64,000 bases of DNA, taken from contig CALWWW010000010.1 in NCBI GenBank assembly GCA_944385365.1, forward strand, positions 1 to 64,000. Direction: 5' to 3'. This DNA is from an uncultured Oscillospiraceae bacterium (GTDB lineage Bacteria; Bacillota; Clostridia; Oscillospirales; Oscillospiraceae). This document shows, in pieces, positions 43,995 through 53,572 of this stretch. The first letter of the stretch is position 1. Each line of letters begins with the position of its first letter. Made by a program: the position numbers and the translations under genes. Under the pieces are notes generated by a model. It had not been told where the DNA came from. It searched no databases and saw only the letters and a list, made by a program, of their open reading frames with translations.

Positions 43995-44200
43995 TCGTAG
44001 GGCGGGACCTGCGTGTCCCGCCGCGCCGTACCAGGTGGCGTAAACCGGCGTATGGGGGCGAAACCGTAACCGTTTCGTAGGACGCGGCATCCTTGACGCG
44101 TCCATGGCGCATTCCATCCGGGGCCGTCAAGGATGCCGGCCCCTACGTTCCGGATGGCTGATGGTGCGTACCGGCGGCGGCACACACAGGTGCCGCCCTA
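43995..44200. repeat. Cluster of type B and C hairpins
   Basis: Type B 43998-44022, type C 44080-44103 (arms GGACGCG/CGCGTCC), inverted type C 44120-44143 (GGGGCCG/CGGCCCC) and inverted type B 44176-44197 (GGCGGCAC/GTGCCGCC, loop ACACAG). The 43800-43990 stretch before it is AT-rich and holds no gene that I can support. Confidence 0.85.
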
Positions 44201-44224
44201 CGAATACGACGGACTGCCCCGCAT

Positions 44225-44600
44225 GGTTCGGCGGGCGGGTACGGCGGCCTTGGGGCTTACGCCCCGGGGGTTCCGCCCGCTGCGGCGGGCGGTTTGGGAC
44301 GGGGATTTCGCGCCGTGCGCGGTGCGGGTGTTTCGCTGGCTGCGGCCAGCAGGTATTTCGCCCGTTGCGACGGGCGACCGGGGGCGCTGCCCCCTGGACT
44401 CCGCGATTTGGGCAACGCGCCGCCGGTTGGCAAGAGGTGTCGGCAAGGAATTTTGCGTCAGAGCAAGGTGCAGCTTTGCAGCCATACTGGATGTATGGCA
44501 AGAAGCTGCACCGCAGCTATGGCACAAAAGGCCCGGCGACACCCGCAGACACACCGGTGGCAAGTTGCCACACAGAAAAAAATCGAGTAAAACTTTTAGA
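44225..44600 (+). repeat. Type A element, copy 8, interrupted before its end module
   Basis: GGGGC-type entry, CCCGC-TGCG, GCGCCG-TGCG-like, CTGGC-TGCG and CCCGTTGCGACGGG hairpins and GGGGGC-GC-GCCCCC are present up to 44408. About 165 bp of other sequence then separates them from the end module AAAAAATCGAGTAAAACTTT (44577-44596), which overlaps the stop codon of the flavoprotein gene. Part of the intervening sequence matches the module at 19880-19930 in inverse. Confidence 0.75.
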
Positions 44601-45654
44601 TTTGGGGTGCGGTGGTAGTCATCGTATGCAGCATATTGGAGGCATAGCCATCCAACCGCGCTAACATCTCCGGGTCCGCCAGGGCCGAACCGGGGTCATT
44701 GGCCGTTTGGGCCAGCAGAAACCGGGGCGGCAGAATCAGCCCCTTATTGAGACACAGCGCCCCCAAAACCTGCTGAGCCACCAGATCGCCGCCGCTGTAC
44801 CCCGACACCACCACTGCCCACAGGTAGGTATGGTGCAGCGGGTGAAACAGCTGCAAACTGGTCAGCCGGTTGATAAACGCCATGATATTGGCGCTGACCG
44901 AGTCGTTGTAGTTGGGACACAGCAGCAGCAGGGCGTTACATTCCGTCACCGCTGGATACACCTGATCCACCATACTGCCGCCGTAAAAGCAGGAATTTTG
45001 CTGGGCGTAGTGGGCGCACACCGTGTAAGAGCAGCCCCGGCAGTCGTGAACCGTGCCGTTGCGCAGAGACAGTTCCGTACAGTCGCACTGGCCCGCCAGC
45101 CGCGCTTCAATCTCCCCGCCCAAAGCCAGGGTGTTGGACGTCTTCCGGTCCGAAGCGTGGAGCGTCAGCACCTTGGGGCGGTCATAGACCGGCGGCACAA
45201 AGGACCACAGCCGTTCCACCAGTTCCCGTGCCATGGCCCGATAGGCGTGGAGCCGGTCCGTGCCACGGCGGCGGCATTGGATATCGAAATTCCGCAGGGA
45301 ACCCGTGGCTTCCACCAGGGGCTTTCCCAGGAAAAGACACCCGGCCCCATTGGCCGCCAGTACCAGCATTTGGGCCGCCTGCTTGGTGTAAAATTCGCCC
45401 TCTCCGTCCATCAGCACTGCGCCCATGGAACCGTCCAGGGGCAGCGCCTCCGACCGCAGCAGCCGCAGCAGACGGCAAAAGTCCTCGTCCAGCCCGTCGG
45501 GCCCCAGGGATACGGCAAAGAGTACCCGCCGCTCCGTCAGGGGCGGCAGCGTGTCCAGGGTACAGACCGTGTGGGGCGCTGCTGCCAGGGCATATTCCAG
45601 CACACTGGCTAAGCGTTGGTGCCGGCCAACGGAGACGGCCACCACCTCATCCAT
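44596..45654 (-). CDS. NADPH-dependent FMN reductase-like flavoprotein with extra N-terminal domain
   Basis: A 352-residue protein. Residues about 160-330 look like the FMN_red/iron-sulfur flavoprotein fold: KVLTLHASDRKTSNTLALGGEIEARL binds FMN phosphate, then DCRGCSYTVCAHYAQQNSC supplies a cysteine cluster, and LLLLCPNYNDSVSANIMAFINRL is the usual flavodoxin-fold core. The first 150 residues have no motif I can name. The start ATG 45654 overlaps the preceding gene by eight bases, with GGGAG ten bases upstream. It is the last gene of the giant-fusion operon. The electron partner is unknown. Confidence 0.78.
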   Translation of the reverse strand: MDEVVAVSVGRHQRLASVLEYALAAAPHTVCTLDTLPPLTERRVLFAVSLGPDGLDEDFCRLLRLLRSEALPLDGSMGAVLMDGEGEFYTKQAAQMLVLAANGAGCLFLGKPLVEATGSLRNFDIQCRRRGTDRLHAYRAMARELVERLWSFVPPVYDRPKVLTLHASDRKTSNTLALGGEIEARLAGQCDCTELSLRNGTVHDCRGCSYTVCAHYAQQNSCFYGGSMVDQVYPAVTECNALLLLCPNYNDSVSANIMAFINRLTSLQLFHPLHHTYLWAVVVSGYSGGDLVAQQVLGALCLNKGLILPPRFLLAQTANDPGSALADPEMLARLDGYASNMLHTMTTTAPQI

Positions 45655-46885
45655 CGTACTCAAACTCCCGCAGCTCCTTGTGAACCGCTTCGATACGGCT
45701 GTAGAGGGTGGGGTGGAGGGAACGGCGCAGCAGCTGGGGGCCTTTTCCGGTCAGACGGCTGTAGCAGCCCAGATAGGCCCCGTCCAGGGGCAGCGCGCCG
45801 GGATGCCATTGGCCCGTCACAGTCCGCAGAATACTGATGGCTGCCGAGGAAAGACCGGGGGCAATATAGGGCTTGAAGCCCAGCTCCCGCACCGCCAGAT
45901 TGGCCGTCACAGTGTCCTTGGTCAGCGCACAGGACAGGTCGTGATCGTAGCCGTCGCCTGCGTCGTTGGCCACAATCAGCGCTTGACCATGGGGGCCGAA
46001 AACGGCCACCCGGTCTTCGTCCCACCCCCGCTTTCGGGCGTAAAATTTTGCACGGGCTTCCATGACGCCCAGGCCGTAGCCCTGAATCTGTTCGGGAAGC
46101 AGGCCGCAAAAATCCAAGGTACCGTCAGCAGTTCGGTTGCTGTTTAAGAACACAGAACGGGCCAAATGGTCCACCGGGTCGGAAATCTGACAGAAAAGTC
46201 CACAAAATCCCGTCTCTCTTGCTTGTTGGGCATAGCTGCGCAAAAGGTCCCGGTTGGCCCCGTATTGGACCATGCGCACGTCCTTGACCTCGCTGCCCAC
46301 CGGCGGTACCGCCTTGGAAGCCGTGAAGAGAAACACGTCGCAGTCGAACAGATCGTCAGCGGACCGGGCCACAATGCGGGGCATTTTCCGTCCGTCATGA
46401 GTGGACAGAACCTGATTCAATTCCAGGCAGTAGCGGTGGATCAGCGGCTCGTAAAAATCGAATACACCGATTTCCTCGATGCAGTCGCCCAGCAGCGTCA
46501 GGCCCGTCAAAACTGTGCCGCCCACGTCGCCAAGGCCCGCCACTGTCAGCCGCAGACCTGTGGTTTTCGGATGGAGAAACCGGTCCAGCACTTCATAACA
46601 CCGGTCAAAGGCCGTGTTGAGCACCGTGGCCCCATGGGCCAGAATGACCGGGTCCAGGTCCGGGTCCAGGCAGCCCGTGGGGGGCGGCAGCAGCAGACCC
46701 GGCCCTTCCGGTTCCATCACTTCCGCCGGTGTGGTGACGGCGTAGATGCCCCGGCTGTGGAGGGGGTCCCGATGGACCAGCAGCACCAGGGGGTCAAAGG
46801 GCGTGTTGGTTGGAACCGCGCCCTCGGGCAGACGGCCCCCCAGGTCGGCGCAGCAGATGCCGCGCCAGGTATAACAGGGAATCAC
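45647..46885 (-). CDS. Rossmann-fold dehydrogenase-like protein (lactate/malate dehydrogenase related), uncharacterised
   Basis: A 412-residue protein with a nucleotide-binding Rossmann segment LTVAGLGDVGGTVLTGLTLLG at about 115-135, followed by DFYEPLIHRYCLELNQVL and DVFLFTASKAVPPVGSEVKDVRMVQYGANRDLL, which follows the lactate/malate dehydrogenase layout; a C-terminal helical domain ends in LYSRIEAVHKELREFEYDG. The first 100 residues are peculiar. Reaction unknown. Its ATG overlaps the stop of the giant gene by four bases (ATGA), and the flavoprotein overlaps its own end, so all three are translationally coupled. Confidence 0.75.
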   Translation of the reverse strand: MIPCYTWRGICCADLGGRLPEGAVPTNTPFDPLVLLVHRDPLHSRGIYAVTTPAEVMEPEGPGLLLPPPTGCLDPDLDPVILAHGATVLNTAFDRCYEVLDRFLHPKTTGLRLTVAGLGDVGGTVLTGLTLLGDCIEEIGVFDFYEPLIHRYCLELNQVLSTHDGRKMPRIVARSADDLFDCDVFLFTASKAVPPVGSEVKDVRMVQYGANRDLLRSYAQQARETGFCGLFCQISDPVDHLARSVFLNSNRTADGTLDFCGLLPEQIQGYGLGVMEARAKFYARKRGWDEDRVAVFGPHGQALIVANDAGDGYDHDLSCALTKDTVTANLAVRELGFKPYIAPGLSSAAISILRTVTGQWHPGALPLDGAYLGCYSRLTGKGPQLLRRSLHPTLYSRIEAVHKELREFEYDG

Positions 46886-49800
46886 TGGAAATCAGCCTCC
46901 TTGCAGATGCGCCGCAGCGTGGCAATGTCGTCCTCCACATAGGACGAGGCGGGCACCCCCAGATTGTATTGCAGATGCCGCCCCTTGTCGGGGAGACGGG
47001 GCCGGTGCAGCGCCTCGGCCAGCCGTGTCAGCGTCAGGGACGTGGAGAACACGGCCTGATGCCGCTCTTCCAGCGCCAGTAGAATGTCCCGTGCGTTTTC
47101 CAGCGCCGTCATGGACAGAACCCGCAGGCCCCGTTCCGACGCACCCTGGATGTATTCGGGGAATTCATAGGGGAGAATCAGGTTGATGGAGGACAGCATA
47201 CCTTCGGTTTGCCGCTGGCCCGCGGCGCTGTCGCCGCCCAGGAAGGGATACAGCTGGCTCTCCGTAAACCAGTAGGACAGGTTGGGAATGAAGTATTCAC
47301 ATTCCACCTGCCGGTGCTGTAACTGCATCAAATCCTTGCCGCGGCCCGACATAAGACCCACAATAATGCGGTCGATGGCCACGTCCTCCTCCTTGAAAAT
47401 GGGGTCCAGCTTTTCCATCCGGTAGCCCTTGTGGAGCAGATCGTCCACCAGCAGCACGGGACGGCGGAAGGACTTGATGGTTCGGGCCTGATTGTGGAGA
47501 TTGGAGTAGCCCGGATACTGGACAATGTCGAAATGGCGCAGGGACGGACTGTAAACCTTGTCCACATGGAGGGTTTTGGTGACGGTGTTGGGCACGATTT
47601 CCCCCGACAGAATTTTGCCGTAGGGCACGCACATATAGGGGCCCAGACGCCGCTGTCCGGCAGGTACATCCAGAACGCCGTTGCAGGCCTGGACCTTCAT
47701 CAAAACGGCCTGGTTCAGCAGTTCCGCGTCAAAGGTCAGCACCAGCCGTCCGGGGAACAGGCCCGCCAGCGCCCGGCGCATCCGGGGCCGGGTGGCCAGA
47801 ACGGCGGCACGAACCGCCGGGTCGTCGTGGTGGGGCTCCTTAATCCAGAGGAACACGTCCTGAATCAGCGCCAGGGGCATCCGCATGTCTACCACCAGGG
47901 TGTGGCTGCTGCCCGGTACCGGCTGGAAACCCAGCTCCGGCAGCAAATCGTACAGGGGGTCCGTGGAATCGGCGCTGCGGAACAGGGCATAGGTGTGGTC
48001 ATCCAGAAGACTGCGGACCAGCAGTTCATTGATCATGGCCCGGCAGATCTCCCGGTTGTGGGAAACGTCCTGGACGGCGTCCACCATCAGGACCCGGCCC
48101 GACGTGTGCTGCCGCACATAGTCAGCGTCCTCCAGGGTCCCCAGGGCGTCATACAGGGCCGACGCCCGGACCGTATGGCCCGTGGCCCAGCCCCGCAGCC
48201 GTCCGGTGGTCCGGGAGAGCATCTCCACCGTGAACCGCTCCTCGTCCGCAGACAGGGCGGGACAACGGTCCTGCAGCCCTTCGGGAATGCCGCGCTGCCA
48301 CCGGAAATACAGCTCCTGGGGCGCCAGCACGTTTTTGAACTGGGGCGCCCGGAGGTACAGGCCGTTTTCGTAGATGTAATTCTGCACCATGGGGTCCACC
48401 AGCATGGAAATATCCATATTTTTGTCCACGTATTCACGAATACGGGTGGAACTGACCGTCTCATAGTAGGCGGGTAGGGACAGCAGCGTTAAATGTCCCC
48501 GGATGATGTCGGAGATAGGCTTGCCGTCCCGCGGGGCCGTCTCATCCTCGTCCCGGCAGAAGATAATGTGGTTGTATTCGGCGGCGGAGCCCGGCTCCGT
48601 AGAGCGGTAGGCCGAAGCGTTGCGGATGACGTCACTGCCTGCCACCAGATACAGCTCCTGCTCAGGGAACAGAGAACGCAGATGGGCCAGATCGGCGGCC
48701 ATGGCAATGTTCACCGGCACATCGTCGGGGAACACATACACATCCAGCTGGTCCGCCGTGGACATGGAGGCAATCTGCCGCCGCTGGAGCTTGGGCAGTG
48801 TCCGTTTGCTCCAGGAGAATTCGTCGATGGCCAGATAGACGTCGAAGCCCAGCGCGTGGATTTCCTCCACAATGCGCTTGTGGCCCGTGGAGAAGGGGTC
48901 GAAGGTGCCGGGGAAGAAGGCCACAGGCCGCAGGGGCGGGTAGGGGAAGTCGCCCAAATCCACCTGGCACTGAATCAGGAACCGGTACAGATGGTTCAGC
49001 GTGGCGGCACGGGTGAAGAAGGTCAGCTGATCGTCCCGGGGCTCACACAGCAGCGTCAGCAGCTTCTTGCCGATTTGCAGGAAGTAGGACTGGCGCACCG
49101 GCAAGGGCAGGCTGTCCTCGCCCAGCACGTCCTTGCAGAGAACCGACAGGGCCGTTTGATGGATGGTGTTGTCGTAGTGGGCCACGCCCGTCAGCAGCAG
49201 GCCGATGACCCGTGTCACCAACGGGTCGCCATCCCGGCCGGAGCGGGCCAGTTCACAGAGAATGATACCCAGCGTCAGCAGCGCCGCCCGGGCTGGGGAC
49301 ACGCTGGAAGCCCGCACAAAATCCTCCAGGAAGGTAAGACCTTCCTCCACTTCTTTCATGGGCAGGCGGCACAGCAGCGTACCGAGATATTTGGGGATGT
49401 ACCGGGAAATCTCCTCCTGGCCTGTTTCCAGTTCCCGCAGCAGGTCCACGACGATTTCATTCCGCTGGTCCGTGGTCAGCAGATCGGAAATCTCCACCAG
49501 CCCCTGACCGGCTTTCATGCGGACGGGCAAATGCTCGCTGACCGACAACAGATTGGACAGATGGGTGGCCGTGTGGAACGCCGAGGACGGGTCCAGCCGG
49601 GCGTCGTCGCACAGCAGATCGATGTGGGTGATCTTGACGCTCCAGTGAACGGCGTTTTTCAGATTAGCTAGATACAGCTGGGACACAGGTACCGTCAGGG
49701 ACAGGGAACGGGGATGGCCCATGGCCGTCCACAGACGGCTCACCAGATAGCGCACGGCGCTGTCGTCGCTGTCGCCTACGGCGTGGAGCGTCTGCTGGAT

Positions 49801-51618
49801 GTGGAGGGGCGCGGCGGCCACGCCGGAGGCCAGCAGATGTTCCATGGCCAGCAGGCCCGCAATGGCCAGCCGCTGTTCGCCGCCGTTCAGCATCCGGCCC
49901 ACGGCGTCAATGGAGCGGAGTACCTGATCTTCCGTCAGCAGGGAGACGGGAATGTGACACAGGGTATCCATAAGGATAAACCGGTCGTCACCCTGAGCGC
50001 TCCACAGCCGGTCCAGTACCGGCTGGAGATAGTGGGGCGCTTCCTCGGCGGTGCAGTAGGCAAACAGGTTTTCCGCAATGATCTTGACGGAATTGGAAAT
50101 CCGAATGGCATGCTTGGCAGAAATTTTGTGGTCCGGATGGAGACAGTCCTCCAGATAGGATTCCCACAGCTCCACCGATTCCGTCAGAAAGGCCAGCAGG
50201 GTGGGGGCCATGGCTTCATGGGGGGCGTTGGCCGGCAGCTCCTTTCGGTACCGGGGGCCGCTGTTGGCCAGAATCCGGCCCATGAGCTTGGCGGCCCGGC
50301 GGCGTACGTCGCCCTGCTGGTGCATCAAAAGCTCATAGAGGAAGCTCAGAACCCGGCGCTTGTTGGCGCCGGTCATATAGGTGTGATATTCCGTGAACAG
50401 ATGGAGGTATGTCCGAATGCGGTTGAGACTTTTTTCGCTGCGGGCCGATTCCAGCAGTTGTTCAAAGGACGCGTCCACGGTGATGGTGTGCATCAGCGTC
50501 ACGTTATTGGTAAAAGTCAGGTCCCGCAGTGCTTCCACCGTCTCCGGCAAACTCCGCAGCGCCGCGTCTTTCCGGGGTGGCGCGGGCTGCAAGGATGGGG
50601 CGTCGGGGTCGATGCCCCGCGTGTGGAGAAACTCCTCAAAATCCCGCAGCTTGCAGTATACAGTCCGGTATCGCCGCTGCTTGGCTTCCGTCATGTCGGC
50701 CAGCTTGGAAAAAATCATGTCGTAGGAGTCGGCCAGGGAGTAAATGCGCACCACTTCCTTGCCGTTTTCCCGCGTGCCGCGGACCCGGAAATCGGCGTAA
50801 ATGAGAATCAGCGATTCCAGGGGCAGATTCTCAAATTCCAGGTCCCAGGTGGAGTGGTTGGCCGCCGTGTGGGCGATGGTGGGGCAGTCGTGCTCCGTCA
50901 GCCACTGGTAGGTGAAGTAGTAGTGCAGGTAAGGGATCCGCCGGGCGTCGGCGCCCCGGCAGCCGAATTTGCCGGTGTCATGGCTCAGCGCCGCGGCGCT
51001 GACCAAGGCCACATCCACGGGAAGTCCCGCCGCGGCGGCCTGCCGGGCCGTGGTCAGGGCCACATGGTGAACGCCGATGGTGTGGGATGCCGGGTCAAAG
51101 GGCATCACTTCCCGTCCAATGCGCATCAGCAGAGGGAAGCAGGAGGACCGGACCGCGTCGAGAAACCGGCCGTATTCCTCCCGGACCCGGCTGGTGCGCA
51201 GTTCTTCATGGGTCAGCAGGGGGATATCGGTCAACGGGTCATAGGGGCAGCGGGTCCGCTCCTGGAGCAGCAGCCGGTCCAGAACGGTGCAGTAGAACCA
51301 GGCGGCCTGCTGCTGAGCACGGGTGTCGGCGGGGCGGTTGGGGTCGGGGAAAAGGCGATGGCTCAGATAGCCGTAAAACCACAGAAGCCAGCCGTCCTCC
51401 GGTTCCGGCGTCAGTCCGTCCAGAACGGGGCGGCACAGACGCAGCACATCGGCGCAGGATACGCGGCCACGGGGGTGGTATTCCTCCAGCGCTTCGGGAA
51501 AGGCGGTGGTCCGGGCCAGCGCCCGGAGGGTCTTTTGGGGCAGGGGCGCTTTGGGGGCATTGGGGTCGTAAAGCAGTTCCAGCAGGGTCTTCCATTGGGT
51601 GAGGACCGGTGCGGCCAT
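46882..51618 (-). CDS. Giant multidomain protein: HD + helical repeats + NadD-like + GNAT-like + phosphoribosyltransferase-like
   Basis: A 1578-residue cytoplasmic protein with no membrane segment. Segments in order: an HD-hydrolase domain (HH 184-185, SHDTGK 212-217, HTAANHSTWD about 250-259); an alpha-helical repeat region about 370-890; a nucleotidylyltransferase domain like NadD/cytidylyltransferases (GTFDPFSTGH 904-913, VSSTRIREY 1055-1063); a GNAT-like stretch about 1120-1260; and a phosphoribosyltransferase-like domain (PVLLVDDLLHKG 1387-1398). HD plus NadD recalls the common nadD-yqeK neighbourhood. The start ATG 51618 follows GGAGGTCC. It heads an operon of three overlapping genes. 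NAD-related function is inference; domain limits are by eye. Confidence 0.8.
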   Translation of the reverse strand: MAAPVLTQWKTLLELLYDPNAPKAPLPQKTLRALARTTAFPEALEEYHPRGRVSCADVLRLCRPVLDGLTPEPEDGWLLWFYGYLSHRLFPDPNRPADTRAQQQAAWFYCTVLDRLLLQERTRCPYDPLTDIPLLTHEELRTSRVREEYGRFLDAVRSSCFPLLMRIGREVMPFDPASHTIGVHHVALTTARQAAAAGLPVDVALVSAAALSHDTGKFGCRGADARRIPYLHYYFTYQWLTEHDCPTIAHTAANHSTWDLEFENLPLESLILIYADFRVRGTRENGKEVVRIYSLADSYDMIFSKLADMTEAKQRRYRTVYCKLRDFEEFLHTRGIDPDAPSLQPAPPRKDAALRSLPETVEALRDLTFTNNVTLMHTITVDASFEQLLESARSEKSLNRIRTYLHLFTEYHTYMTGANKRRVLSFLYELLMHQQGDVRRRAAKLMGRILANSGPRYRKELPANAPHEAMAPTLLAFLTESVELWESYLEDCLHPDHKISAKHAIRISNSVKIIAENLFAYCTAEEAPHYLQPVLDRLWSAQGDDRFILMDTLCHIPVSLLTEDQVLRSIDAVGRMLNGGEQRLAIAGLLAMEHLLASGVAAAPLHIQQTLHAVGDSDDSAVRYLVSRLWTAMGHPRSLSLTVPVSQLYLANLKNAVHWSVKITHIDLLCDDARLDPSSAFHTATHLSNLLSVSEHLPVRMKAGQGLVEISDLLTTDQRNEIVVDLLRELETGQEEISRYIPKYLGTLLCRLPMKEVEEGLTFLEDFVRASSVSPARAALLTLGIILCELARSGRDGDPLVTRVIGLLLTGVAHYDNTIHQTALSVLCKDVLGEDSLPLPVRQSYFLQIGKKLLTLLCEPRDDQLTFFTRAATLNHLYRFLIQCQVDLGDFPYPPLRPVAFFPGTFDPFSTGHKRIVEEIHALGFDVYLAIDEFSWSKRTLPKLQRRQIASMSTADQLDVYVFPDDVPVNIAMAADLAHLRSLFPEQELYLVAGSDVIRNASAYRSTEPGSAAEYNHIIFCRDEDETAPRDGKPISDIIRGHLTLLSLPAYYETVSSTRIREYVDKNMDISMLVDPMVQNYIYENGLYLRAPQFKNVLAPQELYFRWQRGIPEGLQDRCPALSADEERFTVEMLSRTTGRLRGWATGHTVRASALYDALGTLEDADYVRQHTSGRVLMVDAVQDVSHNREICRAMINELLVRSLLDDHTYALFRSADSTDPLYDLLPELGFQPVPGSSHTLVVDMRMPLALIQDVFLWIKEPHHDDPAVRAAVLATRPRMRRALAGLFPGRLVLTFDAELLNQAVLMKVQACNGVLDVPAGQRRLGPYMCVPYGKILSGEIVPNTVTKTLHVDKVYSPSLRHFDIVQYPGYSNLHNQARTIKSFRRPVLLVDDLLHKGYRMEKLDPIFKEEDVAIDRIIVGLMSGRGKDLMQLQHRQVECEYFIPNLSYWFTESQLYPFLGGDSAAGQRQTEGMLSSINLILPYEFPEYIQGASERGLRVLSMTALENARDILLALEERHQAVFSTSLTLTRLAEALHRPRLPDKGRHLQYNLGVPASSYVEDDIATLRRICKEADFQ

Positions 51619-51795
51619 GGGTAGGACCTCCTCTTTTGATGGAATGAGATAGTATAAAATGATTATACCACACGGAACGGGAAAAGGGAAACGGAACCGC
51701 CGGGACGATGTGCGAGGAAAGTGATTGGACCCAGCGGGCCAAGAGAGACTACCCAGGAGTATCGGCTTTGTCGAACGCGGACGGTTTCCGGTAGG
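51619..51795. other. Leader region of the giant-fusion operon
   Basis: Contains the operon's ribosome binding site and an AT-rich stretch (TATAAAATGATTATACC, 51653-51669) that probably holds the promoter; hexamers are not clear enough to call. No gene seen. Confidence 0.4.
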
Positions 51796-51797
51796 GA

Positions 51798-51993
51798 ATG
51801 TAGGGCGGGACCTATGTGTCCCGCCGCTGTGCCGCACCCATACATGGTGCGGCACAGTTTCAATCGACCGCGTCAGCGGTCACCACACTTTTTCACTCTT
51901 CACTTTAACCTCTTACGTTGACAAAAGGGGCCGGCATCCCTGACGCCCCCGGACGGTAATGCTATGCGGGCGCGTCAAGGATGCCGCGCCCTA
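51798..51993. repeat. Type B and C hairpins
   Basis: Type B 51800-51826, an imperfect type C 51927-51950 (GGGGCCGGCATCCCTGACGCCCCC) and inverted type C 51968-51991 (GGGCGCG/CGCGCCC, loop TCAAGGATGC). A further palindrome GTGCCGCACCCAT...ATGGTGCGGCAC lies at 51830-51856. Confidence 0.8.
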
Positions 51994-52007
51994 CGGGTGG
52001 GGGGGTA

Positions 52008-52272
52008 CAAAAAAGGCCGCCGTCCACCACCCGCTGACGGGGTGGGGACGGCGGCCTTACGGCTTCGCCGTGGGGGTTGCGCCATCTGCGGATGGCGCTT
52101 TGGGACGACAGGGAATTTCGCCCGCTGCGGCGGGCGGGTGTTTCGCTGGCTGTGGCCAGCGGGAGTTTCGCGCCGTGCGCGGCGCGGGTATTTCGCCCCG
52201 TGCGCGGGGCGACCGGGGCTTTGCCCCTGGACCCCAGAATTTTTTCGAGAAAAAATTCAGTAAAAGCTTTTA
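52008..52272 (+). repeat. Type A multi-hairpin element, copy 9 (best example)
   Basis: Entry hairpin AAAAAGGCCGCCGTCC (52011-52057), GCGCCATC-TGCG-GATGGCGC (52079-52098), then four stems CCCGC, CTGGC (loop TGTG), GCGCCG and CCCCG between 52119 and 52211, GGGGC-TTT-GCCCC, the A/T hairpin 52237-52259 and AGTAAAAGCTTTT abutting the lysA stop at 52277. Confidence 0.9.
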
Positions 52273-52276
52273 ATGT

Positions 52277-53572
52277 TCAGACATCATTACGGGTCAGATC
52301 ATCCAGGGATTCCCGACGGATGACCAACCGGTGCTGCCCGCCCGACAGGGCGACCATGGCCGGACGGGGTACCCGGTTATAATTGGACGCCATGGAGTAA
52401 TTATACGCACCCGTGGTGAACACCGCCAGCAGGTCCCCGCGGTGGGGCGTGGGGATGGTCACATCCTCCTGAATCAGATCGCCGCTTTCACAGCAGCGGC
52501 CCGCAATGGTACAGCAGAAATCGGCGGGGTCCTGCATCCGGTTGGCCAATGCCACCGTATAGGCTGCCTGGTACAGGGCATACCGAGGGTTGTCCGTCAT
52601 GCCGCCGTCTACAGAAGCGTAATTTTTGAAACCGGGAATGACCTTGGTGCCGCCCACTGTATAGAGGGTTGTACAGGCGTCGGCCACCAGACTGCGGCCC
52701 GGCTCCATCAGAATGGCCGGGGCGGGGACGTTCAGCTTTTTGCAGGTGTCGGCCACCAGCTTGCCGATTTTCTCAATGTTGGCCTTGTAGTCAATGACCG
52801 GGTCCGCTTCCGTGTAGGGCACACCCATACCGCCGCCCAGGTTCAGCACCGGGGCGCAGAAACCGTGCCGGTCCCGCATTTCCGCCAGGAATTGCAGCAT
52901 CAGAATGGCTGCGTCACAGAACGGCGTGTGGTCGAAAATTTGCGAACCGATGTGGCAGTGGTAGCCCAGCAGCTCCACGTTTTGCTTGCCCAGAGCCTTG
53001 ACGACCAATTCCTCGGCTTGTCCCGTCTCAATGGCCGCGCCGAACTTGGAGTCAATGCGGCCCGTGTTGATCTTCTCATGGGTGTGGGGGTCGATGCCCG
53101 GCGTCAGCCGCAGCAGCAGCTTCTGCCGGATACCCCGGCGGCCCGCCTCCGCATCGATGGCGTCCAGCTCGTCCAGATTGTCACAGACAAAATAGCCCAC
53201 GCCGTGGTCCATGGCAAAGGCAATGTCCTCGTCGGTCTTGTTGTTGCCGTGGAAATAGGCCCGCTCCAGGGGGAAGCCCGCCTGATGGGCCGTGTGGATT
53301 TCACCGATGGACACCACATCGATGCCCATGCCTTCCTCGGCGGCCACACGGTAAATGCCCTTGAAGCTCAGGGCCTTGGAGGCGTACAGGGGCAAGGACC
53401 CGGCGGGAAAATGGTCCCGCAGGGCCTCCACATAGGTGCGGCACCGGGCCCGGACCCGGTCCTCGTCCAGCACCATCAGGGGGGTGCCGTAGGTCCGGGC
53501 CAGGTCCGTGGTATCGTGACCGGCAATCGTGAGATGGCCCTGGCCGTTGATGGTCAGATTGTCGTAGAGCAT
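52277..53572 (-). CDS. lysA: Diaminopimelate decarboxylase
   Basis: A 431-residue fold-type III PLP decarboxylase making lysine from meso-diaminopimelate. The Schiff-base lysine is Lys66 in YASKALSF; HCHIGSQI, GGGMGVPY, EPGRSLVADA and CESGD are the conserved phosphate- and substrate-binding segments. Its ATG abuts the stop codon of the aspartate kinase gene with no gap, so the pair is coupled. A type A repeat directly follows its stop. Confidence 0.96.
   Translation of the reverse strand: MLYDNLTINGQGHLTIAGHDTTDLARTYGTPLMVLDEDRVRARCRTYVEALRDHFPAGSLPLYASKALSFKGIYRVAAEEGMGIDVVSIGEIHTAHQAGFPLERAYFHGNNKTDEDIAFAMDHGVGYFVCDNLDELDAIDAEAGRRGIRQKLLLRLTPGIDPHTHEKINTGRIDSKFGAAIETGQAEELVVKALGKQNVELLGYHCHIGSQIFDHTPFCDAAILMLQFLAEMRDRHGFCAPVLNLGGGMGVPYTEADPVIDYKANIEKIGKLVADTCKKLNVPAPAILMEPGRSLVADACTTLYTVGGTKVIPGFKNYASVDGGMTDNPRYALYQAAYTVALANRMQDPADFCCTIAGRCCESGDLIQEDVTIPTPHRGDLLAVFTTGAYNYSMASNYNRVPRPAMVALSGGQHRLVIRRESLDDLTRNDV

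Noticed and set aside
52079..52260. CRISPR array in the tandem hairpins
   Set aside because: The units have no constant repeat with unique spacers, unit lengths are about 25 bp, and no cas genes are present.
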